From UBA668 sp040081465 (lineage in GTDB: Bacteria > Actinomycetota > Acidimicrobiia > Acidimicrobiales > Ilumatobacteraceae), in contig JBEBGL010000001.1 in the NCBI GenBank assembly GCA_040081465.1, forward strand, positions 124,001 to 188,000: a stretch of DNA of 64,000 bases, in the 5' to 3' direction. Within the stretch, counting starts at the first letter, position 1. The number at the start of each line of letters is the position of its first letter. Made by a program: the position numbers and the translations under genes. A model generated the notes under the pieces. That model searched no databases, had not been told where the DNA came from, and saw only the letters and a list, made by a program, of their open reading frames with translations. Shown one piece after another: positions 23,846 to 33,145 of this stretch.

Positions 23846-24594
23846 GCACAGCTCGCTCGGAAGGGCTCACCTTCTCGAACCCAAAGGTTCAACGGCTGCG
23901 GCGCCTCTTGGGGCGCCGCAGTGCGCGTTCCGAGGAAGGCGTCTTCGTTGTCGAAGGGGCAAGCCTGATTGTGCAAGCAGCCGCAGCTGGGTGGCAGATT
24001 GAAGCGCAGTACGTCGCGCCAGGTGCTGACGCGTTAGCGCTGGCGGGCGATGTGTTCGAGTTTGCACCGAACGTGATTGAACGGGTCGCGAGCACCGAGG
24101 CGCCTCAGCCCGTTCTTGCCGTGGTGCACCAGCGTGCCAGCGAGATGCCCGCCCATCCGACGTTCGTGCTGGTGGGGGACCGGCTCGCCGACCCGGGCAA
24201 CGCCGGCACCATCATCCGCTCTGCCGAGGCTGCCGGCGCCGATGCCGTCGTGTTCACCGCTGGCTCGGTCGACGTCTTCAACCCGAAGGTCGTGCGCGCT
24301 TCAGCCGGGTCGCTGTTCCGCGTGCCCGTCCTATCGCTCGAGCTGGCTGCACTGCAGGCCGCCGGACTCTCACTGCTCGCGACCTCGTCGCACAGGGGCG
24401 ACGCGTACACCGACACCGACCTCCGTCGACCCGTTGCGCTAATGGTTGGCAACGAGGCTCACGGTGTCGCTGACGACGCGCCGGTCGACGGTTGGATCAC
24501 GATCCCGCACGCCGGTGCCGCGGAGAGCTTGAATGTGGCGATGGCAGCCACGGTTATTGCGTTTGAAGTCGCGCGTCAGCGACGGCAAGGCTAG
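23842..24594 (+). CDS. TrmH/SpoU-family RNA 2'-O-methyltransferase
   Basis: A SPOUT-fold RNA ribose methyltransferase, about 250 residues. The N-terminal substrate-binding part reads SNPKVQRLRRLL...EEGVFVVEG. The SpoU motifs follow: VGDRLADPGNAGTIIRSAEAAGA (motif 1), LMVGNEAHGV (motif 2) and IPHAGAAESLNVAMAATVIAFE (motif 3). The start is unusual: between rplT and the first conserved residues there is no ATG, GTG or TTG in frame, only CTG 23842 overlapping the rplT stop as CTGA. TTG 23908 is the next option but would remove conserved residues. Target nucleotide unknown; rRNA is likely. Confidence 0.88.
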   Translation: MSTARSEGLTFSNPKVQRLRRLLGRRSARSEEGVFVVEGASLIVQAAAAGWQIEAQYVAPGADALALAGDVFEFAPNVIERVASTEAPQPVLAVVHQRASEMPAHPTFVLVGDRLADPGNAGTIIRSAEAAGADAVVFTAGSVDVFNPKVVRASAGSLFRVPVLSLELAALQAAGLSLLATSSHRGDAYTDTDLRRPVALMVGNEAHGVADDAPVDGWITIPHAGAAESLNVAMAATVIAFEVARQRRQG

Positions 24595-24598
24595 AACG

Positions 24599-25600
24599 AT
24601 GATCGACGACATCAAGGCCGCACGCGATGGTGCGTTGGCGCGCTTGGCCGCCGCTGCGACCAGTGACGATGTGCGCGCGGTCGAGATCGAAGTACTCGGC
24701 AAGAAGGGTTCGCTCACCGACCTGAAGACCGGTCTCGGCAAGTTGGCGACGATCGACGAGAAGAAGTCAGCCGGTGCGGCGCTCAACGAAGCGTCGGCGA
24801 CTGTCGCGGAAGCACTTGCCGCGCGTCTTCGCGAACTGCGTGGTGCCGAGCGCGCCGTGCAGTTGGAAGTCGAGCGCGTCGACCTGACCGAAATCATGCG
24901 CCAGCCGCGGCGCGGCCACGCGCACGTCGTCACGCAGGCTTGGCAGCGACTGGAAGACGTATTCGTCGGTCTTGGTTTCCAAGTCGCGGAAGGCCCCGAA
25001 GTCGAGACCGATTGGTACAACTTCGAAGCGCTGAACATGCCGGCCAATCACTCGGCGCGCAGCATGCACGACACGTTCTACGTCGAGCACGGCGAGCCGG
25101 GCAGCACTGTGCTGCGCACGCACACCTCGCCGGTGCAGATCCGCGTGATGCAAACCGTTCCGCCACCGATCTACATGATCATGCCCGGCCGCGTCTTCCG
25201 CAACGAGACCACCGACGCGACACACCTCGCGGTGTTCCACCAGATCGAGGGACTCGTTATCGACCGCGGCATCACGCTGGCCGATCTCGCGGGCACCATC
25301 GAGTCGTTCACTAAGTCGTTCTTCGGCGCCGACTTCACCAGTCGCCTGCGGCCGAGTTACTTCCCGTTCACCGAGCCTTCGGCCGAGTTCGACATTCGTA
25401 CGCCGTCGGGCCAGTGGTTGGAACTTGGTGGCAGCGGCATGGTGCATCCGAACGTGCTACGCGCTGGCGGCCTCGACCCAGAGGAATGGAGCGGATTCGC
25501 CTTCGGCTTCGGTATCGACCGCATGGCCAAGGAACGCCATGCGATCAACGACGTGCGTGAAATGTTCACCAGCGACATCAGATTCTTGGAACAGTTCTGA
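24599..25600 (+). CDS. pheS: Phenylalanyl-tRNA synthetase alpha subunit
   Basis: Catalytic subunit of the alpha2beta2 enzyme. The 333-residue protein has an N-terminal coiled coil, then the class II core: motif 1 around HVVTQAWQRLEDVFVGLGF, motif 2 with GRVFRNETTDATHL, the EGLVID strand, and motif 3 GFAFGFGIDRMA. I use ATG 24599 (MIDDIKAARDG); the open frame extends upstream into the methyltransferase gene. The stop overlaps the pheT ATG (TGATG). Confidence 0.96.
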   Translation: MIDDIKAARDGALARLAAAATSDDVRAVEIEVLGKKGSLTDLKTGLGKLATIDEKKSAGAALNEASATVAEALAARLRELRGAERAVQLEVERVDLTEIMRQPRRGHAHVVTQAWQRLEDVFVGLGFQVAEGPEVETDWYNFEALNMPANHSARSMHDTFYVEHGEPGSTVLRTHTSPVQIRVMQTVPPPIYMIMPGRVFRNETTDATHLAVFHQIEGLVIDRGITLADLAGTIESFTKSFFGADFTSRLRPSYFPFTEPSAEFDIRTPSGQWLELGGSGMVHPNVLRAGGLDPEEWSGFAFGFGIDRMAKERHAINDVREMFTSDIRFLEQF

Positions 25601-27951
25601 TGAAGATCGTCCATTCTTGGTTGAAAGAACTCGTACCGATCGGTGACGACATCGATGCGATCGCCGACGTCATCACGAACCTCGGCCTGCACGTCGAAGA
25701 TGTCGCATACGTGGGAGCGTCGGTAAAGGGCGTGATCACCGCCAAGGTTCTGCGCACCGAGCGCCACCCCGACGCGGCCAAGGTGCATCGCGTTTACGTC
25801 GACGCTGGCGACGGTGTTGAGCGACATGTGTGGTGCGGCGCGTTCAACATGGAGGCGGGCGACATCATCCCGCTGGCAACGCCAGGAACCGTTATGCCCG
25901 ACGGTCGCGCCATCGAACCGAAGCCGATTCTCGGCATCAGTAGCGACGGCATGTTGTGCAGTGCCCGCGAGCTCGGGCTGGGCGACGACCACGCCGGCAT
26001 CCTGATCCTGCCCGCCGACTTGCCGTTGGGCATTCCGTACGGCGAAGCGCTCGGCCTTGGCGAAGAGATCGTTTACGACCTCGACGTGACGCGCAATCGT
26101 CCGGACGGCAACGGCCACCTCGGTGTTGCGCGCGACCTCGCCGCGAAACTCGGCCTCGAGTTGACGCCTGTGCCTGCGCTGATCGATCCAGTCGAGCCTG
26201 CACGATCGGCCACAGTCAAGGTTGTCGACGGCAATCGCTGCGCTCGCTTCACGACCATCGTGATCAGCGGCGTCGTTGTTGGCCAGTCGCCCGACTGGAT
26301 GCGTCGCCGCCTCAGCGCCGCTGGCATGCGACCGCTAAACAACGTTGTCGACGCCAGCAACTACGTGATGCTGGAGTGCAATCAGCCAAACCACCCATAC
26401 GACTTCGACAAACTTGGCGGCGGCGGCTTCATCGTTAAGCGAGCAAAGCATGGCGAGCAGATCGTCACGCTGGACGGTGTCACGCGCACTGTGTCGGCTG
26501 CCGATCTGTTGATCTGCGACGCGAACAGCGTGCCGATCGGTATTGCCGGGATCATGGGCGCGGAGAACTCCGAGATCAGCGATACCACGACCACAATCGC
26601 ATTGGAATGCGCGTGGTTCGAACCGAACGCGATCATGGCGACCATGAACCGGCTTGGCCTGCGCAGCGAGGCGTCGGCACGCTTCGAGCGCGGTGTCGAT
26701 CCCTTCGGCATGGGTCGCGCCGGCCCGCGTTTCGTCGAACTGTTGCGACTGACGTGTCCAGACCTCGTGGTTCATGCTGGGGGAGTCGACGAGCGGTCGA
26801 AGTATCTGCCGCGTCCGAACATCGTGACCGTGCGGCCGTCGGCAGTCAGCGCGCTCCTGGGGACTGAATTCACAGCTGACTCGATTCGCGCAATCATCGA
26901 ACCGATCGGGTTCAAGTGCGAGCCAACTGATGACGGCAACCTGACTGTTCTGACACCAACGTGGCGACCTGACTGCGCGGTCGAAGTCGACATCATCGAA
27001 GAGGTCGCTCGCCACTTCGGCTACGACCGACTCGGCAAGACCGTTCCAAAGAGCACGGTGCCAGGCGGGCTGAGCCCACTGCAGCATCGCCGCCGCCGCC
27101 TGCGCGAGGTGCTGCTTGGCCTCGGCATCAGCGAGGCGATGCCACATCCATTCCTCGCCGCAGACGACCTCAGCAAGGCTGGGTTGCCAGCCGAAGCCGT
27201 GCGCCTCGCCAATCCGCTGGTCGTTGGCGACGATGTGCTGCGCACCTCGTTGCGCCCCGGCCTGCTGAAGGCGCTGGCATTCAACGAGTCGCATCGTCAG
27301 TCGGGCGTATCGCTCTTCGAGATCGGTCACGTGTACCCGCCGAGCGACGACGTGCTGCCCGCGGAGTACGAAGCACTCGCGATCGTGTTGGCTGGTGCAG
27401 AGGCGGCGGACGCTGTCGCGGTGTGGCGCGAGTTGGCGAATGCGATGGGCTGGGGTGCGCGACTCGATCAGTCGAACGTTCCGGCCGGCACACACCCAGC
27501 GCGATCGGCGACGCTGTCGTTGGGTCGCGATCCGGTTGGCGTTGTCGGCGAGATTCATCCCGACGTCGCTGACGCGTTCGAAGTCAACGAGCGCGTGGCG
27601 CTGCTCGAGTTGAACCTCACCGTGCTGCTCGCCAACGAGCCAAGCGTTGCGCGCTGGAAGCCAACCAGTCGATTCCCATCCAGCGATCTTGATCTCGCGC
27701 TCGTCGTCCCGAACACCGTTACCGCCGAGAAGGTCGACAAGGCGATCCGCCAGTCGACGGGCGCCCTGCTCGTCGACCTGCAACTGTTCGACGTCTATCG
27801 CGGTGCGGCGGTCGGCGATGGCGCACGCAGCCTCGCGTATCGCCTGCGCCTCCAATCACCCGACCGCACGCTGACCGACGACGACGTGGCAGCGGTCCGC
27901 GCAAAAGTAGAAGCCGCGACGGCCAAACTCGGCGCCACCCTTCGCGGCTGA
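25600..27951 (+). CDS. pheT: Phenylalanyl-tRNA synthetase beta subunit
   Basis: The 783-residue beta subunit is complete. Domains in order: the N-terminal B1 region (MKIVHSWLKELVP), the EMAP/tRNA-binding fold (VITAKVLRTERHPDAAKV ... GISSDGMLCSARELGLG), the B3/B4 editing domain, B5 with MRPLNNVVDASNYVM just ahead, the catalytic-like core (SEASARFERGVDP) and a C-terminal FDX-ACB anticodon-binding domain (RFPSSDLDLALVVP). It overlaps the pheS stop by one base and converges with yqgE five bases after its stop. Confidence 0.96.
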   Translation: MKIVHSWLKELVPIGDDIDAIADVITNLGLHVEDVAYVGASVKGVITAKVLRTERHPDAAKVHRVYVDAGDGVERHVWCGAFNMEAGDIIPLATPGTVMPDGRAIEPKPILGISSDGMLCSARELGLGDDHAGILILPADLPLGIPYGEALGLGEEIVYDLDVTRNRPDGNGHLGVARDLAAKLGLELTPVPALIDPVEPARSATVKVVDGNRCARFTTIVISGVVVGQSPDWMRRRLSAAGMRPLNNVVDASNYVMLECNQPNHPYDFDKLGGGGFIVKRAKHGEQIVTLDGVTRTVSAADLLICDANSVPIGIAGIMGAENSEISDTTTTIALECAWFEPNAIMATMNRLGLRSEASARFERGVDPFGMGRAGPRFVELLRLTCPDLVVHAGGVDERSKYLPRPNIVTVRPSAVSALLGTEFTADSIRAIIEPIGFKCEPTDDGNLTVLTPTWRPDCAVEVDIIEEVARHFGYDRLGKTVPKSTVPGGLSPLQHRRRRLREVLLGLGISEAMPHPFLAADDLSKAGLPAEAVRLANPLVVGDDVLRTSLRPGLLKALAFNESHRQSGVSLFEIGHVYPPSDDVLPAEYEALAIVLAGAEAADAVAVWRELANAMGWGARLDQSNVPAGTHPARSATLSLGRDPVGVVGEIHPDVADAFEVNERVALLELNLTVLLANEPSVARWKPTSRFPSSDLDLALVVPNTVTAEKVDKAIRQSTGALLVDLQLFDVYRGAAVGDGARSLAYRLRLQSPDRTLTDDDVAAVRAKVEAATAKLGATLRG

Positions 27952-27956
27952 TCGCG

Positions 27957-28529
27957 CTAGTTCGTGCTGAGGTCGTCCGGCGCGTTTGCTAACCACGCCA
28001 CGCGGCCGCCTTGTCGACGCAGCACTTCGCGCCACAACGACTCGGGCTGCGGTCCAAAGACGTCGTTGGGTTCCGCCGCCAACACCATCCACGCGCCGGC
28101 ATCCAACTCGTCGTCCAACTGCCCTGGACCCCAGCCGCTGTAGCCCTGGAACACGCGCAGCGCCGTCACGCTGCCACCGACTTCGTCCGGGTCGAGCAAC
28201 AGGTCGATCGACCCCATCCCGTCCGCGACCAGGCTCCAAGCGCCGTCAATCGGGCCGCTCAGTTGCGCGAGCGCGATCAGCGCCGACTCGTCGACCGGGC
28301 CGCCCTGGTGCAATGTGGCCGGTTCGCTCAGCAAGTGCTGCCATGGATCCAGCTGATCGGGGAGCGGCTCGTGCAACGGACGGTTCAGCACCACGCCAAC
28401 AGCTCCATCGCTGGTGTGCTCGAGCATGTACACAACAGTGCGGTCGAAGTTTGGATCGGCCAGGGGCGGGGTAGCGACTAGGAGGTGACCCCTCGTTTGG
28501 CCCAGGGGCGGTAGAATTGGGCGACTCAC
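27957..28529 (-). CDS. yqgE: YqgE/AlgH family protein (UPF0301)
   Basis: A 190-residue member of UPF0301. The start RGHLLVATPPLADPNFDRTVVYMLEHTSDGAVGVVLNRPL is diagnostic, followed by LHQGGPVDESALIAL and GYSGWGPGQLDDELDAGAWMV. Start is GTG 28529. The biochemical role of the family is unresolved; AlgH was named for an effect on alginate regulation in Pseudomonas. It faces pheT and diverges from the DUF4230 gene. Confidence 0.92.
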   Translation of the reverse strand: MSRPILPPLGQTRGHLLVATPPLADPNFDRTVVYMLEHTSDGAVGVVLNRPLHEPLPDQLDPWQHLLSEPATLHQGGPVDESALIALAQLSGPIDGAWSLVADGMGSIDLLLDPDEVGGSVTALRVFQGYSGWGPGQLDDELDAGAWMVLAAEPNDVFGPQPESLWREVLRRQGGRVAWLANAPDDLSTN

Positions 28530-28588
28530 TTCACCATTGTGGCGCGTCAGTGTCTCTGGGTGGTTTGTTAAGAAAGGTTCAAGACCAA

Positions 28589-29239
28589 ATGCTCATGAAA
28601 AATCAAAAACAACGAAGTCGTTTCCCCTCTCTGGTGTTCGGCGCCCTGGTGATCATCGGCCTACTCGTGGCCGCCGTAACCGTCGGAATCAGCCTGTTCG
28701 GCACCCCCTTTACGACCGAAAAGGTCGACCATTCGCCACCGCCGATCCTCCTAGAACTCAAGGATCTCGCCGACTACCACGCGGCCCAAGCCCAGTTCGA
28801 AGTCACCGTCGACGAGGAAGACGACGTGCAATGGCTGCCGTCGTTCATCGCTGGCGAGCGCGTGCAGTTCGTGGCCATCGGCACAGTCGACGCTGTTGTC
28901 GACTTCACGAACCTGCCCAGCACTGCCCTACAACAGAGCGCGGACCGCACCAGCGTGACCATCACGCTGCCGGCGCCGGTGCTACAGGACGCTGTGATCG
29001 ACACCGAGCAAAGCCACGTAATGAACCGAGATCGCGGGCTGTTCAACCGGATTGGTGGCTTCTTCAGCGACAACCCGACCAGCGAGCAGGATCTCTACAA
29101 CACGGCGGCCGACAAGATGGAAGAAGCGGCTACCCACACCGACCTCATCCAACGGGCGGAAGACAACACGAAGCTGATGCTGTACACGCTGTTTAAGGCG
29201 CTCGGCATCCAGCACGTCAACGTCGTCTTCGAGTCGTAA
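28589..29239 (+). CDS. DUF4230 protein with N-terminal membrane anchor
   Basis: A 216-residue protein. A lysine-rich start (MLMKNQKQRSRF) is followed by one transmembrane helix (LVFGALVIIGLLVAAVTVGISLF, roughly residues 17-39), then an extracellular region matching DUF4230: LELKDLADYHAAQAQFEVTVDEED, a VVDFTNL segment, and a C-terminal NTKLMLYTLFKALGIQHVNVVF. Function unknown. ATG 28589 or 28595 may be the start. It stands alone between yqgE and the arginine operon. Confidence 0.8.
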   Translation: MLMKNQKQRSRFPSLVFGALVIIGLLVAAVTVGISLFGTPFTTEKVDHSPPPILLELKDLADYHAAQAQFEVTVDEEDDVQWLPSFIAGERVQFVAIGTVDAVVDFTNLPSTALQQSADRTSVTITLPAPVLQDAVIDTEQSHVMNRDRGLFNRIGGFFSDNPTSEQDLYNTAADKMEEAATHTDLIQRAEDNTKLMLYTLFKALGIQHVNVVFES

Positions 29240-29258
29240 TCTGAATCGAGCCTGCCGG

Positions 29259-29292
29259 TTGCATGATCATGCGGATATCCGTATGATCATGC
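29259..29292 (+). promoter_or_regulatory. Arginine operon promoter overlapped by paired ARG-box-like operator
   Basis: Bases 29261-29292 form a 32-bp inverted repeat centred on GGATATCC with a single mismatched pair. Each arm contains the palindrome ATGATCAT, and the two arm centres are about 20 bp apart, the spacing of paired ARG boxes. Superimposed is a promoter: TTGCAT (29259-29264), 17 bp, TATGAT (29282-29287). The expected transcription start falls within one or two bases of the argC ATG at 29296, and no Shine-Dalgarno is present, so argC mRNA is predicted to be leaderless and repressed by ArgR from this operon. Confidence 0.75.
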
Positions 29293-29295
29293 GAC

Positions 29296-30312
29296 ATGGC
29301 GGATATCGGGATCATCGGGGCTTCTGGCTACACCGGGGCTGAACTACTTCGGTTGTGCGCACAGCACCCGTCGTTCAACGTTGCCTTCGCCACCGGCGAC
29401 AGCCTGGCGGGCAGCCGTGCGGCCGACGTCTACCCGAGCCTGGCGGCGCACTACCCGACCCTGCAGTTCGAGGAGTTCCAGGCTGATCGACTGGCCGGGC
29501 TCGACGTCGTCTTCGTTGGCCTGCCACACGAGGCAAGCCTCGGGCTGGTACCGCAATTGGTTGGCAGGGTCCCGTGTGTCGTCGACCTGTCGGCGGCGTT
29601 TCGGCTGAAGGACGCCTCGCTTTATCCGCGTTGGTACGGCTTCGATCACGATCAGCCCGCGCTACTCGCGTCGGCGGTGTTCGGCTTGCCCGAGTTGCAC
29701 CGTGACAAGTTGCGCGGAGCGTCCTTGATTGCGACGCCTGGGTGTCACGTCACGGCCGCGACGCTTGCGTTAGCGCCTCTTGCGCGAGCCGGACTGATCG
29801 AGACGACCGGAGTCGTCGTGGACAGCATCACGGGCATCAGCGGTGCTGGACGCGCGTTGAAGAACGGTTCGATGTTCTGCGCCGCCGACAGCGACGTCAC
29901 CGCCTATGGGTTGCTGGATCACCGCCACACGCCCGAGATCGAGCAGGAGGTCGGCGCGCAGGTCTTGTTCACTCCGCATCTCGCACCGCTCAGCAGGGGA
30001 CTGTTGGCCACGTGCTACGCCCGACCGACCGGCGCGCTGAGTACACCGAAGCTGATCGACGCGCTGTCGAAGTTCTATGACGACGAGCCGTTCGTGGTCG
30101 TGTCCGAGTCGTCGCCGTCGACGAAAGCGGTTCTCGGCAGCAACGTCGCACACGTAAGCGCACGCTTCGACGAACGGACGGGAACCGTGATCGCACTGTG
30201 CGCGATCGACAACCTGACGAAGGGTGCATCCGGTGGTGCGGTGCAGTCGGCAAACATCGCGCTCGGGCTAGACGAGACGGCGGGGCTCACACAAGTAGGT
30301 CTGTACCCGTGA
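29296..30312 (+). CDS. argC: N-acetyl-gamma-glutamyl-phosphate reductase
   Basis: Third step of arginine synthesis, NADPH-dependent. The 338-residue enzyme has the nucleotide motif GASGYTGAELLRL, DLSAAFRL, FGLPELHR, and the active-site Cys150 in ATPGCHVTA (commonly NPGCYPTA; the tyrosine is histidine here). The C-terminal NLTKGASGGAVQSANI matches the family. It is the first gene of the operon and probably translated from a leaderless mRNA. The next gene is argB; argJ, often found between them, is absent. Confidence 0.95.
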   Translation: MADIGIIGASGYTGAELLRLCAQHPSFNVAFATGDSLAGSRAADVYPSLAAHYPTLQFEEFQADRLAGLDVVFVGLPHEASLGLVPQLVGRVPCVVDLSAAFRLKDASLYPRWYGFDHDQPALLASAVFGLPELHRDKLRGASLIATPGCHVTAATLALAPLARAGLIETTGVVVDSITGISGAGRALKNGSMFCAADSDVTAYGLLDHRHTPEIEQEVGAQVLFTPHLAPLSRGLLATCYARPTGALSTPKLIDALSKFYDDEPFVVVSESSPSTKAVLGSNVAHVSARFDERTGTVIALCAIDNLTKGASGGAVQSANIALGLDETAGLTQVGLYP

Positions 30313-31088
30313 CAGTCGTAGTGAAATACGGCGGCAACGCTCTTGCTGGCGCGACCGAGAGCGACGCGATGGATCAGTTCGCGTTCGACGTTGTGCAGCT
30401 ACACACGCAAGGTCTGCAACCAGTCGTGGTGCATGGTGGCGGCCCGCAGATCAGTCAGCTGATGGCCGAGCGGGGCAAGCAGCCCGAGTTTCGCAACGGA
30501 CTGCGCGTGACCGACGCGGAGACCATCGACATCGTTCGCACCGCGCTGATGGAACAGGTCAATCCACAACTGGTCGCTGCCCTTAATGCCCATGCTCCGG
30601 TGGCCATAGGGGTCAGCGGTGAAGACGTCATTCGCGCGAGTGCTCGTGATCCTGAACTTGGGTTTGTCGGCGACGTCGCCCGAGTCGACGCTCCAGTCCT
30701 GAGCGATTTGCTTGCCTCCGGCTCGATCCCGGTCGTCGCACCGCTCGGCACCGACGTGGCCGGTCAGACCTACAACATCAACGCCGACACGGTCGCCGGT
30801 GCGATTGCTGCTGCCCTCGGCGCGCAACGCCTGGTTTACCTCACCGACATTGAAGGACTGCGCCGCGTTGTCACCGATGCGACCAGCCTGATTCGCGAAA
30901 CGACTGCCGACGAACTGGACTCCATGCTCGCCAACGGCAGCATCGCCGACGGCATGATTCCGAAAGTTCAGAGCTGTATCGATGCCGTGCGTGCGGGCGT
31001 CGAGAGCGCGCACATCATCGATGGTCGGTTGCCACACGCTCTGCAAACGCTATTCAGCGATGCGCTGATCGGAACGGTGGTGCGATGA
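30309..31088 (+). CDS. argB: N-acetylglutamate kinase
   Basis: Second step of arginine synthesis. The 259-residue kinase has KYGGNAL at the N-terminus (family VKxGG), VVHGGGPQIS, FRNGLRVTDAE, NINADTVAGAIA, YLTDIEGL and GMIPKVQSC. The N-terminal arginine-sensing helix of feedback-inhibited hexameric forms is missing, since the protein starts directly at the first strand from GTG 30309. That start overlaps the argC stop. Confidence 0.94.
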   Translation: MTVVVKYGGNALAGATESDAMDQFAFDVVQLHTQGLQPVVVHGGGPQISQLMAERGKQPEFRNGLRVTDAETIDIVRTALMEQVNPQLVAALNAHAPVAIGVSGEDVIRASARDPELGFVGDVARVDAPVLSDLLASGSIPVVAPLGTDVAGQTYNINADTVAGAIAAALGAQRLVYLTDIEGLRRVVTDATSLIRETTADELDSMLANGSIADGMIPKVQSCIDAVRAGVESAHIIDGRLPHALQTLFSDALIGTVVR

Positions 31089-32251
31089 GCGATCAGTCGC
31101 CATTCATGCCATTCATGGCGCCGGCGCCAGTGACGTTTGCGCGCGGATCGGGCACAGACCTGTGGGACACCGATGGAAAGCACTATCTCGACTTCCTTGG
31201 CGGGCTCGCGGTAGTCGCTTTGGGTCACTCGCACCCAGCCGTGTCCGCAGCGATCGCACATCAGTCGAACACGCTGATGCACGTCAGCAATCTGTTCTTC
31301 AACTCACCTGCGACCGCAGCGGCTAAGCAGGTCAACGAGCTGCTTGCCGAGGCGACCGGACAACAGGGCCAAGTCTTCTTCACCAACAGTGGCGCAGAAG
31401 CGAACGAAGCTGCGCTGAAACTGGCGCGCAAGTTCGGGGGCCGCGGTCGGCATGTCGTTGTGAGCGCGTTCGGCAGCTTCCACGGCCGCACGCTGGCCAC
31501 ACTGGCAGCCACTGGGCAGCCGGCTAAGCACGAACCGTTTCACCCGATGCCAGAGGGCTTCCGCTACGCCGCGTTCAACGACATCGATGCGCTGAAGGCG
31601 GCGATCGATCCGACCGTGATCGCAGTGATTCTCGAGCCAATTCAAGGCGAGGGTGGCGTCATTCCGGCCACTGTCGAGTACATGCGCGCCGTGCGAACGC
31701 TCTGCGACGAGCGCGGCGTGCTGATGATGATCGACGAGATTCAGACTGGCTTCGGCCGCACCGGCAAGTGGTTCGGCTTCCAACACGCGGGCATCGTGCC
31801 CGACGTGGTGACGATGGCGAAGGCGATGGGTAACGGCTATCCGGTCGGCGCCGTGTGGGCAAAGCGTGACGTTGCCGCTGTATTCGCACCCGGCGATCAC
31901 GGCAGCACCTACAGCGGCAACGCGTTGGCAGCAGCGGTGGCGAGCGCGGTGATCGACGAACTCCGTCGCATCGATGCGCCGGCACTCGCCGCCACGCGCG
32001 GACGTGAACTGTCGTCGCAATTGGCTGCGCTGCCAGGGGTGGCAAGCGTGCGTGGCATGGGACTGCTACTCGGCGTTGAACTCGTTGGCGGCGACGCCAA
32101 GGCGGTGCAACTCGAGTTGCTCGCCGCTGGCCTCGTCACGAATGCGGTTACCGAGACCGCGCTGCGTTTGGCACCACCGCTCACAGTCAGTTCGGCCGAG
32201 ATAGCTGAAGCAGTCGCGATCCTCGGATCGGTCTTGGAGGAGCGGGCATGA
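31085..32251 (+). CDS. argD: Acetylornithine aminotransferase
   Basis: PLP enzyme converting N-acetylglutamate semialdehyde to N-acetylornithine. The 388-residue protein has the class III aminotransferase pattern: YLDFLGGLAVVALGHSHP, NSGAEANEAALKLAR, SFHGRTLATLAATG, EPIQGEGG, MMIDEIQTGFGRTGK, and the PLP lysine in TMAKAMGNGYPVGA. It overlaps argB and argF by four bases each. Confidence 0.94.
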   Translation: MSDQSPFMPFMAPAPVTFARGSGTDLWDTDGKHYLDFLGGLAVVALGHSHPAVSAAIAHQSNTLMHVSNLFFNSPATAAAKQVNELLAEATGQQGQVFFTNSGAEANEAALKLARKFGGRGRHVVVSAFGSFHGRTLATLAATGQPAKHEPFHPMPEGFRYAAFNDIDALKAAIDPTVIAVILEPIQGEGGVIPATVEYMRAVRTLCDERGVLMMIDEIQTGFGRTGKWFGFQHAGIVPDVVTMAKAMGNGYPVGAVWAKRDVAAVFAPGDHGSTYSGNALAAAVASAVIDELRRIDAPALAATRGRELSSQLAALPGVASVRGMGLLLGVELVGGDAKAVQLELLAAGLVTNAVTETALRLAPPLTVSSAEIAEAVAILGSVLEERA

Positions 32252-33144
32252 CGCGCCACCTTCTCGACATCACCGACCTCAGCGCCGACGAGCTGCGCGT
32301 CGTTCTCGAGCTCGCGCAGCGCAAGGACTTGCCGCGCGTGTTGGAAGGCGAGGGCGTTGCGCTGATCTTCGAGAAGCCCTCGAACCGTACACGGCAGTCA
32401 ACGGAGATGGCTGTCTTCAAGCTTGGCGGTCACCCGGTGTACACGCGACGCGAAGAAGTCGAGTTCGATGTGCGCGAGTCCGTCGAAGACGTCACTCGTG
32501 TGCTGGCTGGCTATCACGGTGTGCTGGCAGCCCGAACGTTCTTGCACTCGACTGTTCAGCGGATGGCAGCCGTGAGCACGGTGCCGGTGGTCAACCTGCT
32601 CAGCGACGTGTCACACCCGCTACAAGCCGTCGCAGACGTGCTGACGATGCAACAGGTGCACGGATCGCTCGAAGGTCACACGGTGGCTTTCGTCGGCGAC
32701 TACAACAACGTCTCGCGTTCGCTGGCTGAGGCGTGCGTGTTGATCGGGGCGAACGTGGCGCTCGGATGTCCGGCCGGTTTCGACGCAACCGCTGAAGAGT
32801 TGGCGCGACTCAACGCACTCGGCGGTGGCGCGGTCACGCAAGTGCACGACGCGTCCACCGCCGTAGCTGGCGCCATCGCTGTCCACACAGACAGCTGGGT
32901 AGCGATGGGGCAAGAAGCCGAGCGCGACGCGCGGGTGCCCGCGTTCAAAGGCTTCACAGTCGACGCCGCGATGATGGCAACCGCCGCGCCGGGTGGCGGC
33001 TTCTATCACTGCCTTCCCGCACATCGCGGCGAAGAGGTAACTGCCGAAGTAATCGATGGTCCGAACAGCCACGTGTTTGCGCAGGCTCACAACCGACTGA
33101 ACGCGGCCTGTGGCGCGTTGGCGTTTCTCAAAGGGGTGCGTTGA
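32248..33144 (+). CDS. argF: Ornithine carbamoyltransferase
   Basis: Makes citrulline from ornithine and carbamoyl phosphate. The 298-residue enzyme has the carbamoyl-phosphate site EKPSNRTRQS (family SxRTR), HPLQAVADVLTM, and the ornithine-site HCLPAHRGEE. Many family members are slightly longer (about 310-330). The ATG overlaps the argD stop; argR follows one base after the stop. Confidence 0.94.
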   Translation: MTRHLLDITDLSADELRVVLELAQRKDLPRVLEGEGVALIFEKPSNRTRQSTEMAVFKLGGHPVYTRREEVEFDVRESVEDVTRVLAGYHGVLAARTFLHSTVQRMAAVSTVPVVNLLSDVSHPLQAVADVLTMQQVHGSLEGHTVAFVGDYNNVSRSLAEACVLIGANVALGCPAGFDATAEELARLNALGGGAVTQVHDASTAVAGAIAVHTDSWVAMGQEAERDARVPAFKGFTVDAAMMATAAPGGGFYHCLPAHRGEEVTAEVIDGPNSHVFAQAHNRLNAACGALAFLKGVR

Positions 33145-33145
33145 T

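Noticed and set aside
26335..27855. 506-codon minus-strand open frame over pheT
   Set aside because: Antisense shadow of pheT with no recognisable domain.
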